Notes: generated from the sequence alone by a model not told the origin. 64,000 bases of DNA from Rhododendron vialii (GCF_030253575.1 NC_080557.1:15352001-15416000), one strand, 5' to 3'. Counted from the stretch's first letter, positions 11,558-23,376 are shown. Numbers and translations are program-made.

Positions 11558-12586
11558 GAGAGCTAGGCTTTGAGAAAATGTAACTCCATCGCCACCATCT
11601 CCACTTCTTTGTTGTGATCAGTTAATAAGTGGAGAGTAGGGTAAAAATGGCTTTGGTGAACCACAGAGAGAATGTGAAGGGACGAGCTCAGATTCTGGCG
11701 ATTGGCACAGCAAATCCGAAGAATTGCTTCCGTCAAGCTGACTATCCGGATTATTACTTCCGCATTACCAAAAGCGACCACTTGATCGACTTAAAAGCTA
11801 AGTTCAAGCGCATGTGTAAGTATATACTTTCGCTGTCCCGATTTAACAGTCCCTCGTTATTTTTTTTGTGTTGTTGATTATTTGAAATTTCTCGTTAAAC
11901 TTTCCAGAAAGGCATGCGTCAATTGCATGTCCTGAATTCGGAGTGGAAAACTGAAAAATTGGATCGAGTGCTTGAATTTGTCTGATTGAACTGTTTTGTT
12001 TCCCGAACCTCTCATAAAACTATTTTGAAATTACTCAACACCTTGAAATTATTTGCGTGGGATTCCGGAGTGGGCCCCACACACTGCACTATCTGTGCAC
12101 GACACAAATTTAAAAGTCGCTTTAAGCCTTCAAATTCTCAGGGCCGGACCTGCTACGAGCTCATCAATCTCCTTGGCCTCAAGCCTTCCGTGAAGAGGTT
12201 CATGTTGTACCACTTGGGTTGCTACGGCGGCGGCACCGTCCTCCGCCTCGCCAAGGATCTGGCCGAGAACAACCCCGGGTCACGCGTCCTCGTCGTCTGC
12301 TGCGAAATCATGTCCAGCGCTTTCCACGGGCCGCCTTCTTTGCAGCACGCCCATTTGGATATTCTCACGGGGCACGCGATATTTGGTGACCGCGCTGGAG
12401 CTGTCATCGTCGGCTGCGTGGATCCTTCTGGTGGTACTAATGGGATCGTTGAATGCGGCGTCAGACGTTACGAGCAACCTCTGTTCGAGATCCATTCTGC
12501 TTATCAAACAGTACTACCTGATTCCGAGGACGCAGTCGGAGGACTTCTGCGTGAGGCTGGACTTATTTATTACTTGTCCAAGAGGC

Positions 12587-13514
12587 CAAGAATGGGATCG
12601 GGTGGTTTAATGGCGGCGGCCGTCACGACAAGAATTTTCGAAAACGTAATTATTATATGTGGAAAAAAAAATTTATCCCCAACTTACATAGTTTCGCCAT
12701 TGCTAGATTTTTTTTCTTATTTTTTCTTATATATTAGTCACAAATCTTCTTCTTCTTTTTTTCAAGAAAGAAGACCCAAAAAAGTATTCTAAAACTAAAT
12801 TTAATGGGCCAAAATGAAATAATATAAATGATGATGTGTAATTAAGAAAAAAAAACTCCCTACTAATTCTAACCCTAAAATAACTTAACCTAAAAAATTA
12901 AGGAAACTTAATTATAATGTCATTTCTCAAATTTGTAATGCCTCTCCCAAAAAGAAGTGCGGTTATCAATTTGAAAAATCCATATAGAAATCTGTGGAGT
13001 GATATTATAAATTTTAGGAGTGGCATTATCTTTGTGCTTATTGATGCTCTGGATAATCAATGAAGAAAGCATGATAATGTGCATATAAATTGAATTGGGT
13101 CTCTAGACCTGTCCTCTCTAATGCCATTTGGCTTTATTTTGGGGCATGGTTTCGCACCAAAATACATATGGGGGGGAGGGGGGGTTTACTTTTTAAGTGG
13201 TATTCTGATATTAACCACTTTGTATATATTACCAAAAGTCAGGTCTGTCTCCAATCCTCCCCCACTTATACCCCAATGATTGGGGACGACATGGGTTCTA
13301 TTGTTGTTATTGAAGTGGCATTATCGATACTCAAAATTAAAATTAGTGTTTTTTCATACTCCATGTGCAAATGAAAAACATCATTTACTATAGTTTTTAT
13401 TACGTTATTTTAATTTTTTTCTGGAGCCGATAACTATTAATATTGTAGTGCATCTTTTTATTTTTTTAGTATACATTTCGCCACTGCTAGGGTAAAATCC
13501 TGGTTCCGTCCTTG
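12587..13514. mobile_element. hAT-like non-autonomous insertion in ORS-A exon 2
   Basis: ORS-B reads caagaggc then tgtct without interruption. In ORS-A, caagaggc (12579-12586) is followed by 928 bp and then taagaagc (13515-13522), an 8-bp TSD with two transitions. The ends, caagaatgg and ccgtccttg, are weakly inverted. Inside, 13196-13320 is a SINE-like module ending in TTG repeats that recurs at 56280-56395. There is no transposase. The decayed TSD suggests this is one of the older hits on the pseudogene. Confidence 0.8.
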
Positions 13515-13594
13515 TAAGAAGCTGTCTAATGTTGTTTCGAGCAACATCGATGAGTGCTGCTTGGTTGAAGCACTTGGTGCTGCTATCAATAATA

Positions 13595-13809
13595 CTCCCT
13601 CCGTCCCTAAATAAGTGTCCGGCGCGCAAAACTAGGCTTTATAAAATATGCATATTTTTTATTAAAAAATTTAATTTTTTTTCACAATCTAATAGAACTC
13701 ATTGCTATTTATTGATTTGTGAAAAAAAATTAATTTTTTTACCGAAACAAATGCATTTTTTTGAAGGCCTAGTTTTGCGCGCTGGACACTTATTTAGGGA
13801 CGGAGGGAG
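13595..13809. mobile_element. Stowaway MITE in ORS-A coding sequence
   Basis: TA TSDs (13593-13594 and 13810-13811) flank a 215-bp element. Its inverted repeats of about 43 bp begin ctccctccgtccctaaataa, with one mismatch between arms. The nearly perfect arms indicate a recent insertion. It falls in the Asn-rich loop coding region and is absent from ORS-B. Confidence 0.95.
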
Positions 13810-14990
13810 TAACAAAAACGGCGATAAGTACGAAGATTAATTGGAACTCGTTGTTTTGGATAGTTCATCCTGCCGGGAGGCCGATTCTGGACAAAATCGA
13901 CGCGAAACTGGGACTGAACAAGGAAAAGCTGAGGGCGAGCAGGCATGTGCTGAGGGATTACGGAAACATGTGGAGTTTAAGCGTGCTGTTTGTTTTGGAT
14001 GAGATGAGGAAAGGGTCGATTGCGCAACGAAAGACTACTACCGGTGAGGGATTCGAGTGGGGCATTCTCCTCGGGTTTGGACCCGGTGTCACTGTCGAGA
14101 CCGTTGTGTTGCGTAGCGTCCCTATGACCAAACTTAAATAGATATGCGCTCGCTCTCGTTAAATGATGTCTCTTTCTCGAAGATAAGAAGTCGATTCCTA
14201 TGCTGGCCGGTACCGGTATCAAAGTTTGGCACTTTTAAGCTCATCTTCAGATCGACGTGAATATGTCTAAATAAACCTGCGTTCATCAAATAGCATGCCC
14301 CAATACTGGTGGGGACTTGTCGTTGTGTTTTCCAAATTTGATTTGTAAACAATCGTGCATGAATATGGTGTAGCACTTTATTATTATTATTATTTATGAT
14401 TCAGAGCTTTATTTATTATTCAGAGCTTAACAAAATTCTGTTCATGACTAAAAACTGTTGGAGAAAAGCTTATTCAAAAATGAGAGACTTAGCCAAAAAT
14501 CCTTCATATTTATGTTTTTTGAGTTCAAGAACAAGCACGTTTTTGCAATCAAATATAAGGACAAATGTGCTCTATGAAAGTGCCTAAAATCCTATGGACT
14601 ATGGTACCCTATGTATGAAAGTGCCTAAAATCTTTGGGTACTCTATGAAAGTGTCTAAATCACTAAAACCTTGTAATAAGAAAATGCGCTCTAAAACTTT
14701 ATGAAAGTGCCTAAATATGTTTTGGCTTTATGATTAAAAAACTCAAAAAAATTGAAGGACCTCCACTAAAAATTACTTTATTAGCGTCCTTCTAAATGAA
14801 AACTATTTTACTGTGCTAATTATGACTAATTTTTCCTTCAAAAGTTCAATTTGGGGGTTGGGTTAGGTTAAAATTTTCTGTGGCTGTGATTGAGTGTGAC
14901 TTTGTATATTTGTGGGCTTTTGATGTGTGAGAGAGAGAGAGAGAGAGAAACGGGTAACCTGCCACCTCCAGTGTCAATTAGATTAATGAA

Positions 14991-15214
14991 TTGTTTGGAT
15001 GGTGTTTTCAATTTTTAAGTTTGATTTTTGGGTAATAAGTGGAGAAAGAAATTAAGTTAATAATTAGAGATAGTAGTAATGTGTGGAGAGAGATAAAATG
15101 AAAAATGAAAATAATGATTGGAGAGAGGAGAGAGAAATGAGAGTAATAATTGAAAATAGGAATAATGATTGTTTTTTGAGTTGAATTTTTTTTTTCAAAA
15201 TCCAATCCAAACAA
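14991..15214. mobile_element. MITE candidate in ORS-A 3' flank
   Basis: Inverted ends ttgtttggat (14991) and atccaaacaa (15214) bound purine-rich, non-coding DNA. ORS-B lacks it at the matching place near 46385, so it inserted after duplication or was lost from B. No TSD could be fixed. Confidence 0.5.
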
Positions 15215-15491
15215 GACATAAGAGTGTATAAAATTTGACTCAAATTTGAGAGAAAAATGGGTAAAAGCTGGAGAAGCTCTAAGAGAGAAATATTGAGATG
15301 TGCGTGTTCGTATTTTTATTTTCCAGAAAATCAATACAATAGAGATGTGAGTTTGGCTGTGCGAATTTCTCTATTTTTCCTATCATAAACAAAGTAATTG
15401 AGAGCTTTGTTTGCACCATTTTTCATCTTTCTTCTCCTTCATGTTCACTCGGCTCGTACTGTTGCGAAAGCATGGTTTCTTAAGCACATGT

Positions 15492-15668
15492 CTTAATAAA
15501 TAGATATGCGTGCTAATCTCGTTAAATGATGTCTTTTTCTCGAAGATAAGAAGTCGATTCCTATGCCGGCCAGTACCGGTATCAAAGTTTTGCACTTTAA
15601 GCTCTTCTTCAGATCAAACTTGAATATGTCTAAATAAACTTGCTTTCGCAAATAGCATGCCCCAATAA
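15492..15668 (+). repeat. Third ORS copy: 3'-end remnant
   Basis: Directly after the end of the ORS-A segment, a stretch repeats the ORS stop-codon region and 3' UTR: taaatagatatgcg, then cgaagataagaagtcgattc, then gtctaaataaac and tagcatgcccc. It matches 14135-14300 and 45610-45775. No coding sequence accompanies it. This is what unequal crossing-over within a tandem ORS array would leave, so at least three copies probably existed. Confidence 0.8.
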
Positions 15669-16099
15669 ACTAACAAATACGGAAAAAAATTTAAATAAGG
15701 ACAAAAAATTAGACCAAATGACTTATTTAGCTGAATGAGATAAGTCTCACCAAGCCCATGCACTATCACATCTCCTTTTTTTGATGGGCCCAAAGAGATT
15801 TTAAAAGTCCTTGAAAATGATTACAAAGATTTAACAGATCACGGGCATATTGGCATAACGTCACCGGAAAACCAAACTCAATGAAAGGCAAGAAGCCAAC
15901 CAAAAACACCACAACACCCTCTAAAACAACCCCAAAAAAAAACCCAAAAGAACAACCGGAACTCTAAAGAACAATCAGAAGGAACAGAACCTAAAATCAA
16001 GAGAAAAAACCCCAAAACGCCAAACCACGGATTTAAAAATCCAAAGAAAGAGAGGCACGTTCCGCGAAATTGTCTTCTTTCTCCGAAAATGCTGGGTAT

Positions 16100-16630
16100 C
16101 AACTACCAAGTTTTTTGTGAGCTGGATGGTGTCTTGGATCTTTTCCAATTCAATGCTCTTGGGATCAACATACTCTCTGCTTTGGTACTCTATTATTTCG
16201 ATCTCCTGGGATCAATCATTTTCTACCTCTTGGGATCAATCAGGCCTTGGAGTTCTTGAAATTATGGGATCACGTAACCAATGCTTTGGAGCAAACGTAC
16301 CTCTTCAACAAAAGGCAGTTTGAGGATTATACTTTCCTGAGGCTTGCTGGATCATTTTTATTTTTGGGAGTTCGATCTGTTAGGCTAGCTTTTGGATTGT
16401 AAACTCTGTTGCGGTTTCTTTACTTTGTTCTGTATTGGGTTGGCTCGTGGCCAACTGTCTTTTCTATTTCTTTCGAGTCTTGGATGGCATATGATTGTCT
16501 TGAGGTTTATGTGCCAACTTAGTTGGGATGTCTGTTTCGAGTTGTGACGCCGGTTCTCCTTGTTCCCTTTAGTCTTTGTATTCTTTTTTCAAAAATTTAA
16601 TAAAATTTCTTTGCCGTTCAAAAAAAAAAA
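16100..16630 (+). mobile_element. 5'-truncated LINE 3' tail
   Basis: A plus-strand LINE 3' end (ggcatatgattgtcttgagg ... ctttgtattc ... taataaaatttctttgcc) is followed by A10 at 16621-16630. The same tail family occurs at 43789-44000, 17776-17896 and 49190-49318. The left boundary is approximate and no TSD pair was found. Confidence 0.65.
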
Positions 16631-16639
16631 GAACGTTGA

Positions 16640-16665
16640 ATTTTATTTTATTTTTTTGGCTCAGC
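16640..16665 (-). mobile_element. Ultra-short retrotransposon insertion (poly-T plus ggctcagc)
   Basis: A 26-bp T-rich string ending in ggctcagc is flanked by aagaacgttga on both sides (16629-16639 and 16666-16676). The homologous copy near 33963 has only one aagaacgttga. Read on the minus strand it is gctgagcc plus a poly-A tail, the expected result of near-total 5' truncation. A second case is at 47345-47367. Confidence 0.6.
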
Positions 16666-16765
16666 AAGAACGTTGATTCTTTTTGCTAATTCGGCATCCT
16701 CCATTTCAACAAAATTCGTTAAAATATAGTTTCTCCCTCCTTATGTTTAACGCCCAACATGACAC

Positions 16766-18327
16766 CTAGATGATTAAAATTGTTCATTGAATCATTGAAT
16801 GCATCCATCACGAATTAAAAAAATAATAATAAAATTTGTTGATTTGAACACTCACCAATCCAAACGCGCGCGTTTATCATTAGAAAAAAATGAATCGTGG
16901 ACAATGCATTGAACATATTTTATGTTGATATCAGATCACGACCATAATTCTATATATGCGTGAATGATTAAAGTGTCTACACATGATTAAAGTAATACAG
17001 ATGTGCTCTTTTCTTTTTCTTTTTTGTCAAAAATGATAAAATTGTATTGATAACCGTCTAGCGACACTTACAAAACGGAGATCATTACAAAGAATTTGGA
17101 CAAAGTCAAACTAATCATCTAACAAATACAACATAAGTAAATCACAAGGTAATCGATGTCTTTCATCATAACCCAGACATGGCCTGACGTAATAGTGACA
17201 TTTTTAAACTGCCTAACATCTAATTAGGAGTCTCAAACAAAAAAAAAGTACAAAGTTAAGGACAAACAATACCAAATGCCCAGACGATCAGATGCACTCC
17301 ACCCAAGTATAAACGTACCAATGAACTCTCAAGAATTATAGATCTGCCAAGCTACCACGGGTTGTCTCGCCAAAGACATCGTGTAGGGATAGTATGTTGA
17401 AGCACATATATCGTTGTGAATCAACCTCGATTGAGAGAATCCGATCTGCAGACAAAATTCGTTCAAATATGAAACTAATAACTCTCATTGAAAGAGAGAC
17501 AAAACTCTCACAAATCAGACGACAAGTCATAGATTTGGAGAGACGGAAGGAAAAATAAAAATAAAGAAAGAAAGGGAAAGAAAGGGAGTCAGTAGTGCCA
17601 TGGTCTCCCCCTTCCGCCGCCGCACACGGATATAGAACCCACGGGGGGAGGGGGAGGGAAAGGGAGAAGATCGAGGAGTTGTGGTGGCTAGGGTTGAGAG
17701 AGAGATACGGTTTGGAATAATCTCAATGCAACGAACAGTTGGAATAGAGATGCTCTACAAAATGAACGGTTCATATCATAGCAAAAAAAGACATTTAGTT
17801 GGGATGCTTTCAACACGTTGTGATGCCATTGTGCACTCATCCTTTTTAATCTCTCGGTTGATTAATAAAACCTTTTTCCGGTAAAAAAAAAAAAAACAGA
17901 GAGGCAAAAACTAACAGACACGACCATTTTTCTTTTTCTTTTTTTTAAAACTTGCGAAATCCGGTCTAAAAAATAGGAACAGTACCCATTAAACAAAACA
18001 AAGATGGATCGGACCTTTCCCTTAAATTAAAAGGAGGAGGGTGGCTACTGGCTAGCTAGGAAGGAATGGACGTATAAATTTGGCAATGCAGATCGATCTT
18101 TCCCTGTAAAGAAAAAGAGCAAATTGCACAGAAAACATGTTGTATATTTATTGTACAATAATATTTCAAAACACTTTTTGGGCCATATATTCTTGTTTGG
18201 GCTTTGGATAAATATATGTGTTCTTAAAATTAGTCCCAAGTGTAATTGAATTTTGTTTTTACTAAAACCCAGCAGAAATTGTTTTAGCCCAAAACTAGCC
18301 ATTGGGCATTTGCCCGTTAATGCAACC
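16766..18327. other. Intergenic sequence with LINE debris
   Basis: No gene is recognised. A plus-strand LINE tail lies at about 17776-17896 (tagttgggatgctttc ... gattaataaaacc followed by A14). The remainder is AT-rich, with a GC-richer patch near 17590-17690 of unknown origin. Confidence 0.45.
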
Positions 18328-18571
18328 AGGCCCTGTTCCAGAAACACATTTTCAAAAAATAAATATTTATTTTACATTTTCAAGCTCAAAAATAATATAA
18401 ATAAAAAATAATTTTTTGATTTTTTTTTGCACCGAATAAAAGATCTCGTCGACGTCTTTCAAACAAGATCCATATTGCATATTTTTAAATTTTATTAAGC
18501 CCATTATTTTAGAGCTTAAAATTACATTTTTAAAAAATAAGTATTTAAAACCCGTTTTGAAACGGGGCCTT
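18328..18571. mobile_element. MITE candidate upstream of COMT
   Basis: The ends aggccctgttcc (18328) and gaaacggggcct (18570) are inverted, similar to hAT-type MITEs with GGCCCCGTTT ends. The interior is AT-rich and no TSD is clear. It lies about 0.5 kb before the COMT start. Confidence 0.45.
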
Positions 18572-19129
18572 GTGCTAGCTGTTGAAAGCTAGCACTTGGA
18601 GACTTGGTCAAAGTAATAACTCTATATATACATATATGTCTTCATTCTCCACTACAGTTTTTTACTACTCCACATTCTCTCTCCGAAAAAGAAAAAAAAA
18701 AACAGATCACTCCCAATCAAAATTCTTTTCTTTCCTTTCAAAGATCTTGTGTTGTTTGTTCTAAAAAGAGGAACCATCAAAGAGGGGTGGGTTGTTCAAT
18801 CCTCTTCCAACTAGTGCGAGTAAGAAAGAGAAGGCTATATAATTAAATCCTGGGAGGTTGCGTGCCGCGAGCCACACACACTGAGTCATTGGCTCCGAGG
18901 GAGTGCGAATTAACCTTTAAGGACAACGTCATCGGCGTGCTCTATAGCTCAGTGAAATTGTTCTTTGATTTACTTTATTGGAAATTTTAATTTGTTAGAA
19001 ATTGTGCATTATACTATTAATTTTTCCAACAAAACAAACTGATCTATGGATAGCTATTACAGTTGGGATCATAATAATGCAAGTAGTGATGCTAATTATA
19101 AAGACGAAGAGGAGGAGAAGCAGTGTAGC

Positions 19130-19713
19130 CAGTGGCGGATTCAGGAATTTTATACAGATGGGTCACCTTTTGGATACAAGACCGGCCCTAAGATTTCACA
19201 GTGAAAGATGAACCTTAAATATGGGGCCGTCAAATATATTTTTTACAATAATTGTTAAGTTTTTTAATTAAGATCATGTAATGGGCCCAAAAAAAAAAGA
19301 GAAGAACAAACTTGCCAGAAATATCTAAAATAAAAAAACAAAAAGTCCACACTAGTACTTCTAAAATTGAATAAAATCTTTTTAATGATGTTTGAAGTTT
19401 AGTACTTAATGAATTGGTAAAATTGTAAATGAAAGTTGTAAGTTACAGTGAGAAAAAAAAATTGAAACATTAAATTTTAGTGAGAGAAATTATGCACAGG
19501 ACTTGGGAAAAAGAGAATACTTTTGGAGCATTAAAAACAAAGCAAAAGACCCCCCCAGCAAAAGTCGAACGTGGGATCTGCTTGAGAAGACACGGTGAAC
19601 TTACCACTACACCACAAAAATAACTTTTGGGAGAAATGAAAACATTTTTACTATTTATTAACATTTCAGCTAGGTCACGTGACCCAGCTGAGCCTACATT
19701 AAATCCGCCCCTG
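19130..19713. mobile_element. hAT non-autonomous element in COMT exon 1
   Basis: It is a 584-bp insert with ends cagtggcggatt and aatccgcccctg (inverted, one mismatch), flanked by a perfect 8-bp TSD, agtgtagc (19122-19129 and 19714-19721). Removing the insert and one TSD joins the reading frame from KQCS to HAMELAF. A minus-strand tRNA-like stretch (boxes around 19565-19612) lies inside. No transposase is present. Confidence 0.95.
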
Positions 19714-20361
19714 AGTGTAGCCATGCCATGGAACTGGCTTTCTCGTCGCTGTCGCCAATGGTGATGAAGGCAGCGGTGGAGCTACGGGTGCTGGATATAA
19801 TAGCGAAGGCAGGCCCCGGAACCCAGCTCTCCCCATCTCGGATTGCGTCTCAGCTTCCAGCTAATACCCTCGTTCGCAACCCCGATGCATCAGAAATGCT
19901 CGATCGGATGCTACGATTCCTGGCTAGCCACTCCATTCTCACTTGCACCGTTGTCGACCTCCCTTCTGACTCCCGTGCAGTACTAGTAGGGGATAGGAGG
20001 TCGTATGGGCTGGCTCCGGTGGCCAAGTACTTTGTTTCTAACCAGGACGGAGTCTCGTTAGCACCCCTGTTGTGCCTGGTCCAGGACAAGGTCTTCAACG
20101 ATAGCTGGTAATTAATTCATGTTCGTATTCTAATTATCATCCAATTTTTCTCGAGCAATACAATGGTGACCATATGTCTAAGTACAACATTTTGAATATC
20201 ATGTGAGGTGTCACCATTGCATTGATAGAATATGCTCCACCATATGACAAACAGGGCACATTCTACCAATCAAGCCTAACCTTGAGCAAAGGCCCACCAG
20301 GCGACCGCCTAGAACCTTGGCCAAATAATTTGACCCCCCAAATAATGGAATATATTAAATA

Positions 20362-20632
20362 CTCCTTCCGTCCCTTTTTAAGTGTCCTACTTCGTAACTC
20401 CAACTTATTAATAAAACATCATCATTATACCTTTCACATCAACTTTTTCCTCTATTTTTCTAACTTACCCATCATCATTACACTTTTACTCACTAACTTT
20501 TCAAAATGGAATCTACTTTTAGGGGCAAAATAGAAAATTCACCAACTTTTACCTACTAACTTTACAAAATGGACACTTATTAAGGGACAACCCAAAATGA
20601 AATACTAGACTATAAAATAGGAACGGAGGGAG
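20362..20632. mobile_element. Stowaway MITE in COMT intron 1
   Basis: TA TSDs (20360-20361 and 20633-20634) flank ends ctccttccgtccc and ggaacggagggag. The element is 271 bp and lies in the intron between exons 1 and 2. Confidence 0.9.
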
Positions 20633-20659
20633 TATTATATATGTGAACTATGTTACAAA

Positions 20660-20735
20660 TAGGTTAATGTAGCACTGTGGTAAGGCGTGTGTGTATGGAG
20701 CATAGGATTGTGAGTTCAATCCGTGGACCCTTGCA
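20660..20735 (+). repeat. tRNA-like (SINE head) sequence
   Basis: The stretch gtagcactgtggtaaggcg followed by gtgagttcaatccgtgg has the spacing of Pol III A and B boxes found at SINE 5' ends. It is not a foldable tRNA gene as read. It abuts the inverted repeat that follows. Confidence 0.5.
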
Positions 20736-20739
20736 TTTT

Positions 20740-21140
20740 TAAGGCAAAATTTTGGGGGAATCGGGGGGCTGCTGTGCTCGATTCTGGACCCACTCCGGTC
20801 TCGTTCCGATGATCGGAATCGTTCACTTTGTAGAGCTCGTCGAGTAGAACAATCATGCAAAAAATCAGCTTAATTGGATATTGTTAAGTGCCTGATCAGA
20901 GCCCATATAACTCTCGGTCCATGGGTTATAGTGGATTTGATTCAGTGTTTCGGATCCATTCTTTTCAAGATAAAAAGGTTCCGATCAGGCACTTAAAGAT
21001 ATCTAATTAAGCTGATTTTTTGCATGGTTGTTTTACTCGACGAGTTCTACAAAATGAACGATTCCGATCATCGGAACGACACCGGAGTGGACCCAAAAAA
21101 TTGGGCCCAGCAGCCGCCCCCCCCCCCAAATTTTGGAACC
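20740..21140. repeat. Long inverted repeat in COMT intron 1
   Basis: The left arm (about 20740-20897) and right arm (about 20983-21140) are near-complementary over about 158 bp, with a loop of about 85 bp. Matching blocks include gcaaaaaatcagcttaatt with aattaagctgattttttgc, and ccgatgatcggaa with its complement. An intronic transcript could fold into a long hairpin. Confidence 0.85.
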
Positions 21141-21813
21141 TAAAAAAGGTTTTGAAACCAAGTTTTGGAGTCACTCACGACTTGAGGTACTAAAGATGTG
21201 GTACAACTACTTTGCCACAAAACTATAAGGCTCGCTTGTTAATTTCTTCCGTCAAACAACTAATTAATATACTAGAACATGAAAGGCCCTATTTTCAAAT
21301 CCCGCCTATAGTCTTGAAAATTTTAAGGCCAGACTGCTATCAATACAGTGGTATGCCACATCACATAATACTTTAAATGTGATACTCAGACATGGTGACC
21401 AAATCATTAGTGTTTTCTTTTACTACTATTTGGTACTGCTCAATAACATCCAATTTTTGAATTAATTGATATAATTTTACTACCAAATTACTCAACTAGG
21501 TACGAGTTAAAAGGGGCAGTTTTGGAAGGAGGGATCCCATTTGAGAGAGTTCACGGGACACATGCATTTGAGTACCTAGGGAACGATCTCAGGTTCAATG
21601 AGGTATTCAACAAGGCCACGATCAACCAAACCACGATGGTCCTCAACAAAATCTTGCAGTCTTCCTACAAGGGTTTCGAGCGACTCCAAACGCTTGTTGA
21701 TGTCGGCGGTGGTCTTAGTGTCACCCTCGACTTGATCACCTCCAAATACCCTCATATCAAGGGTATTAATTTTGACCATCTCCATGTTATCTGACACGCC
21801 CCGCCCTATCCTG

Positions 21814-21815
<2 letters not shown>

Positions 21816-21863
<48 letters not shown>
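21816..21863. repeat. (TA)n microsatellite at the lost exon 2 donor
   Basis: About 24 TA units follow cctgga directly, where COMT genes place the exon 2 splice donor. The expected gt is not seen, so repeat expansion or mutation appears to have removed the donor. Confidence 0.9.
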
Positions 21864-21865
<2 letters not shown>

Positions 21866-22070
21866 ATTTTCATTTAATTATGTTTATCGAGAAATATTAT
21901 TAGCTCCTTACAAACAATGGTAGTAGAACTTCGGTGCAGGTGTGGAACATGTTGGAGGAGATATGTTTGAAATTGCATACAAATTACGTATGTATGGCCT
22001 AATGGCCCTAATATGTGCATATGAAAAATGATTGTCAATGTTGATTTCCTTTTTCTTTCGAAGTCACGTA

Positions 22071-22300
22071 CTCCCTCAGTCCCTATTTAAATGACCATTA
22101 TTTCATTATTTTATTTTGGGTTGTTCCAAAATAAGTGTCCACTTAATTTGAAAATTTAATCGGTAAAGTGAGGTAAAAGTTGATGTGGAAAGTATAAACT
22201 AGAGAAAAAAGTTGATGAAAAAAGTGTAAAATAGAGGTGAAAATTGACTATTGAATTGCATGTTTTTCAAATTGGGACATTTAAAAAGGGACGGAGGGAA
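22071..22300. mobile_element. Stowaway-like MITE in COMT intron 3
   Basis: TA TSDs (22069-22070 and 22301-22302) flank ctccctcagtcccta and a complementary tttaaaaagggacggaggga end. The element is 230 bp. Its divergent arms suggest it is older than the Stowaway in ORS-A. Confidence 0.85.
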
Positions 22301-23376
22301 TACTAATAAAATATATAAGCATGTTAGTTATTAGGATGCATCGATCGGAACTTTTCCTTTTTCTTCCATAACTTTTGTTTAGCTTTTGGTCGTAAATTGT
22401 TCGTCTCGACAAGACGAATCGTAAAAGCATAAAAATATGGACCGATGTTGAAAAAATTCAAATAAGATGACACCTTAGACAAATAAGACAGTCGTTTGAT
22501 ACTTTTTCATCTTTAGTGAACTTTTTTTTAATTTCTGCCATAATTTTGGATTTTTTAGACTCCTCTCGTCGAGTCGGATGATTAATCCAAAATTATATGA
22601 CGGGAATCTAACAAAAATTCAGAAAAAACAAACAAAACACGCTAAAGGAAGAAGAAAAATAAGTTCACAAGAATTGAACTTAAGGTGATTAATTAGGTGC
22701 TTTTATTACTACTACATGATGAATTAATAATGATGGCAATACGTGCCCGGCGGGGCGTCGGGATTCCGATCGGAATTTCCCGATCGGTAACTGTAGACTT
22801 ACTCTAATGAAAATTAAGCTATCATATATGTACAGTGGATACTTCATGATTGGAGTAATGATCACTGCGTGAAGTTACTGAAGAGCTGTCATAAAGCTCT
22901 ACCAGACAACGGAAAGATAATTGTGGTGGAGGGAATTGTTCCGGCGATGCCAGATAGCAACTCTACGAGTCTATGGACTTTCTCTCTCTAACTTTTCGGT
23001 TTGCAAGGAGTTCTTCCTAGAACCACTAAAAACCCTAGCTTTTGGCTGCTCTCTTTTTCACTTCCACGCAGCTTTTCTTCCCTGATTACTCATGTTTCCT
23101 CCATCGATTCGCCGCTGAATTCGGTGGAATCGGCTAATCATCAGCTCCTACTCCTGGAATATCAAATCTTCAACAATTTCGGCTTGGTTTCTCTGATTCC
23201 CACATCCGCAAACGTGTGCAGATATCCTTACACCCACTCTCGACCACCCTCACTGCATGTCCGATCTACCTTTGCTCCTCCTCTTAAGCTATCTTTTATT
23301 CCTACTCTCCACTCTCCTCCTCTACCTTCTCTGGCTTAATCCCCCTCAACCCCCAAATCTCCGCCGCCGGTTCACC

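Larger units (their letters stand above)
11647..14141 (+). pseudogene. Type III polyketide synthase pseudogene (ORS-A)
   Basis: Exon 1 (11647-11815) is intact and ends at the usual split Cys codon before gtaag, like ORS-B. The intron then runs into a deletion. The splice acceptor and about 84 codons of exon 2 are gone, roughly 50 bp of filler is present, and homology resumes at the codons for YELI (12153). The Cys-loop (LGCYGGG) survives. The coding region is then cut by a 928-bp hAT-like insertion (12587-13514) and a Stowaway MITE (13595-13809), and an extra four bases near 13838 shift the frame. The C-terminal part with [15 protein letters not shown] and the FGPGVT loop can still be read up to the stop at 14141. 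It cannot make a functional synthase. A transcript could still act as a non-coding regulator of ORS-B, which is speculation. Confidence 0.95.
10742..15480 (+). repeat. Segmental duplicate carrying ORS-A (paralogous to 41915-46592)
   Basis: Homology with the ORS-B segment begins near acggaataagaaaaaa (10743 and 41917). It covers the promoter, gene and about 1.3 kb of 3' flank, and ends near gcatggtttctta (15480 and 46592). TEs present in only one copy, each with an empty site in the other, show later insertion. The Stowaway at 11026 and 42784 is shared and therefore older than the duplication. Confidence 0.88.
15725..16765 (-). mobile_element. ORF1-only LINE copy (minus), interrupted
   Basis: On the minus strand, 16765-16666 and 16090-16020 match the ORF1 C-terminus of the copy at 33556-34390 (the ERASLSLDF-type ending). 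This is followed by a 3' UTR (16020-15725) ending near ctttgggcccatcaaaaaaa. No reverse transcriptase lies between ORF1 end and tail. The copy is interrupted by a plus-strand LINE tail (about 16090-16630) and a tiny poly-T insertion (16640-16665). Confidence 0.6.

Noticed and set aside
12222..12507. Minus-strand frames opposite ORS-A and ORS-B exon 2
   Set aside because: They are shadows of the GC-rich PKS coding strand.
15008..15334. 108-residue minus-strand Ser/Phe-rich frame
   Set aside because: It is an antisense reading of a purine-rich MITE and its flank.
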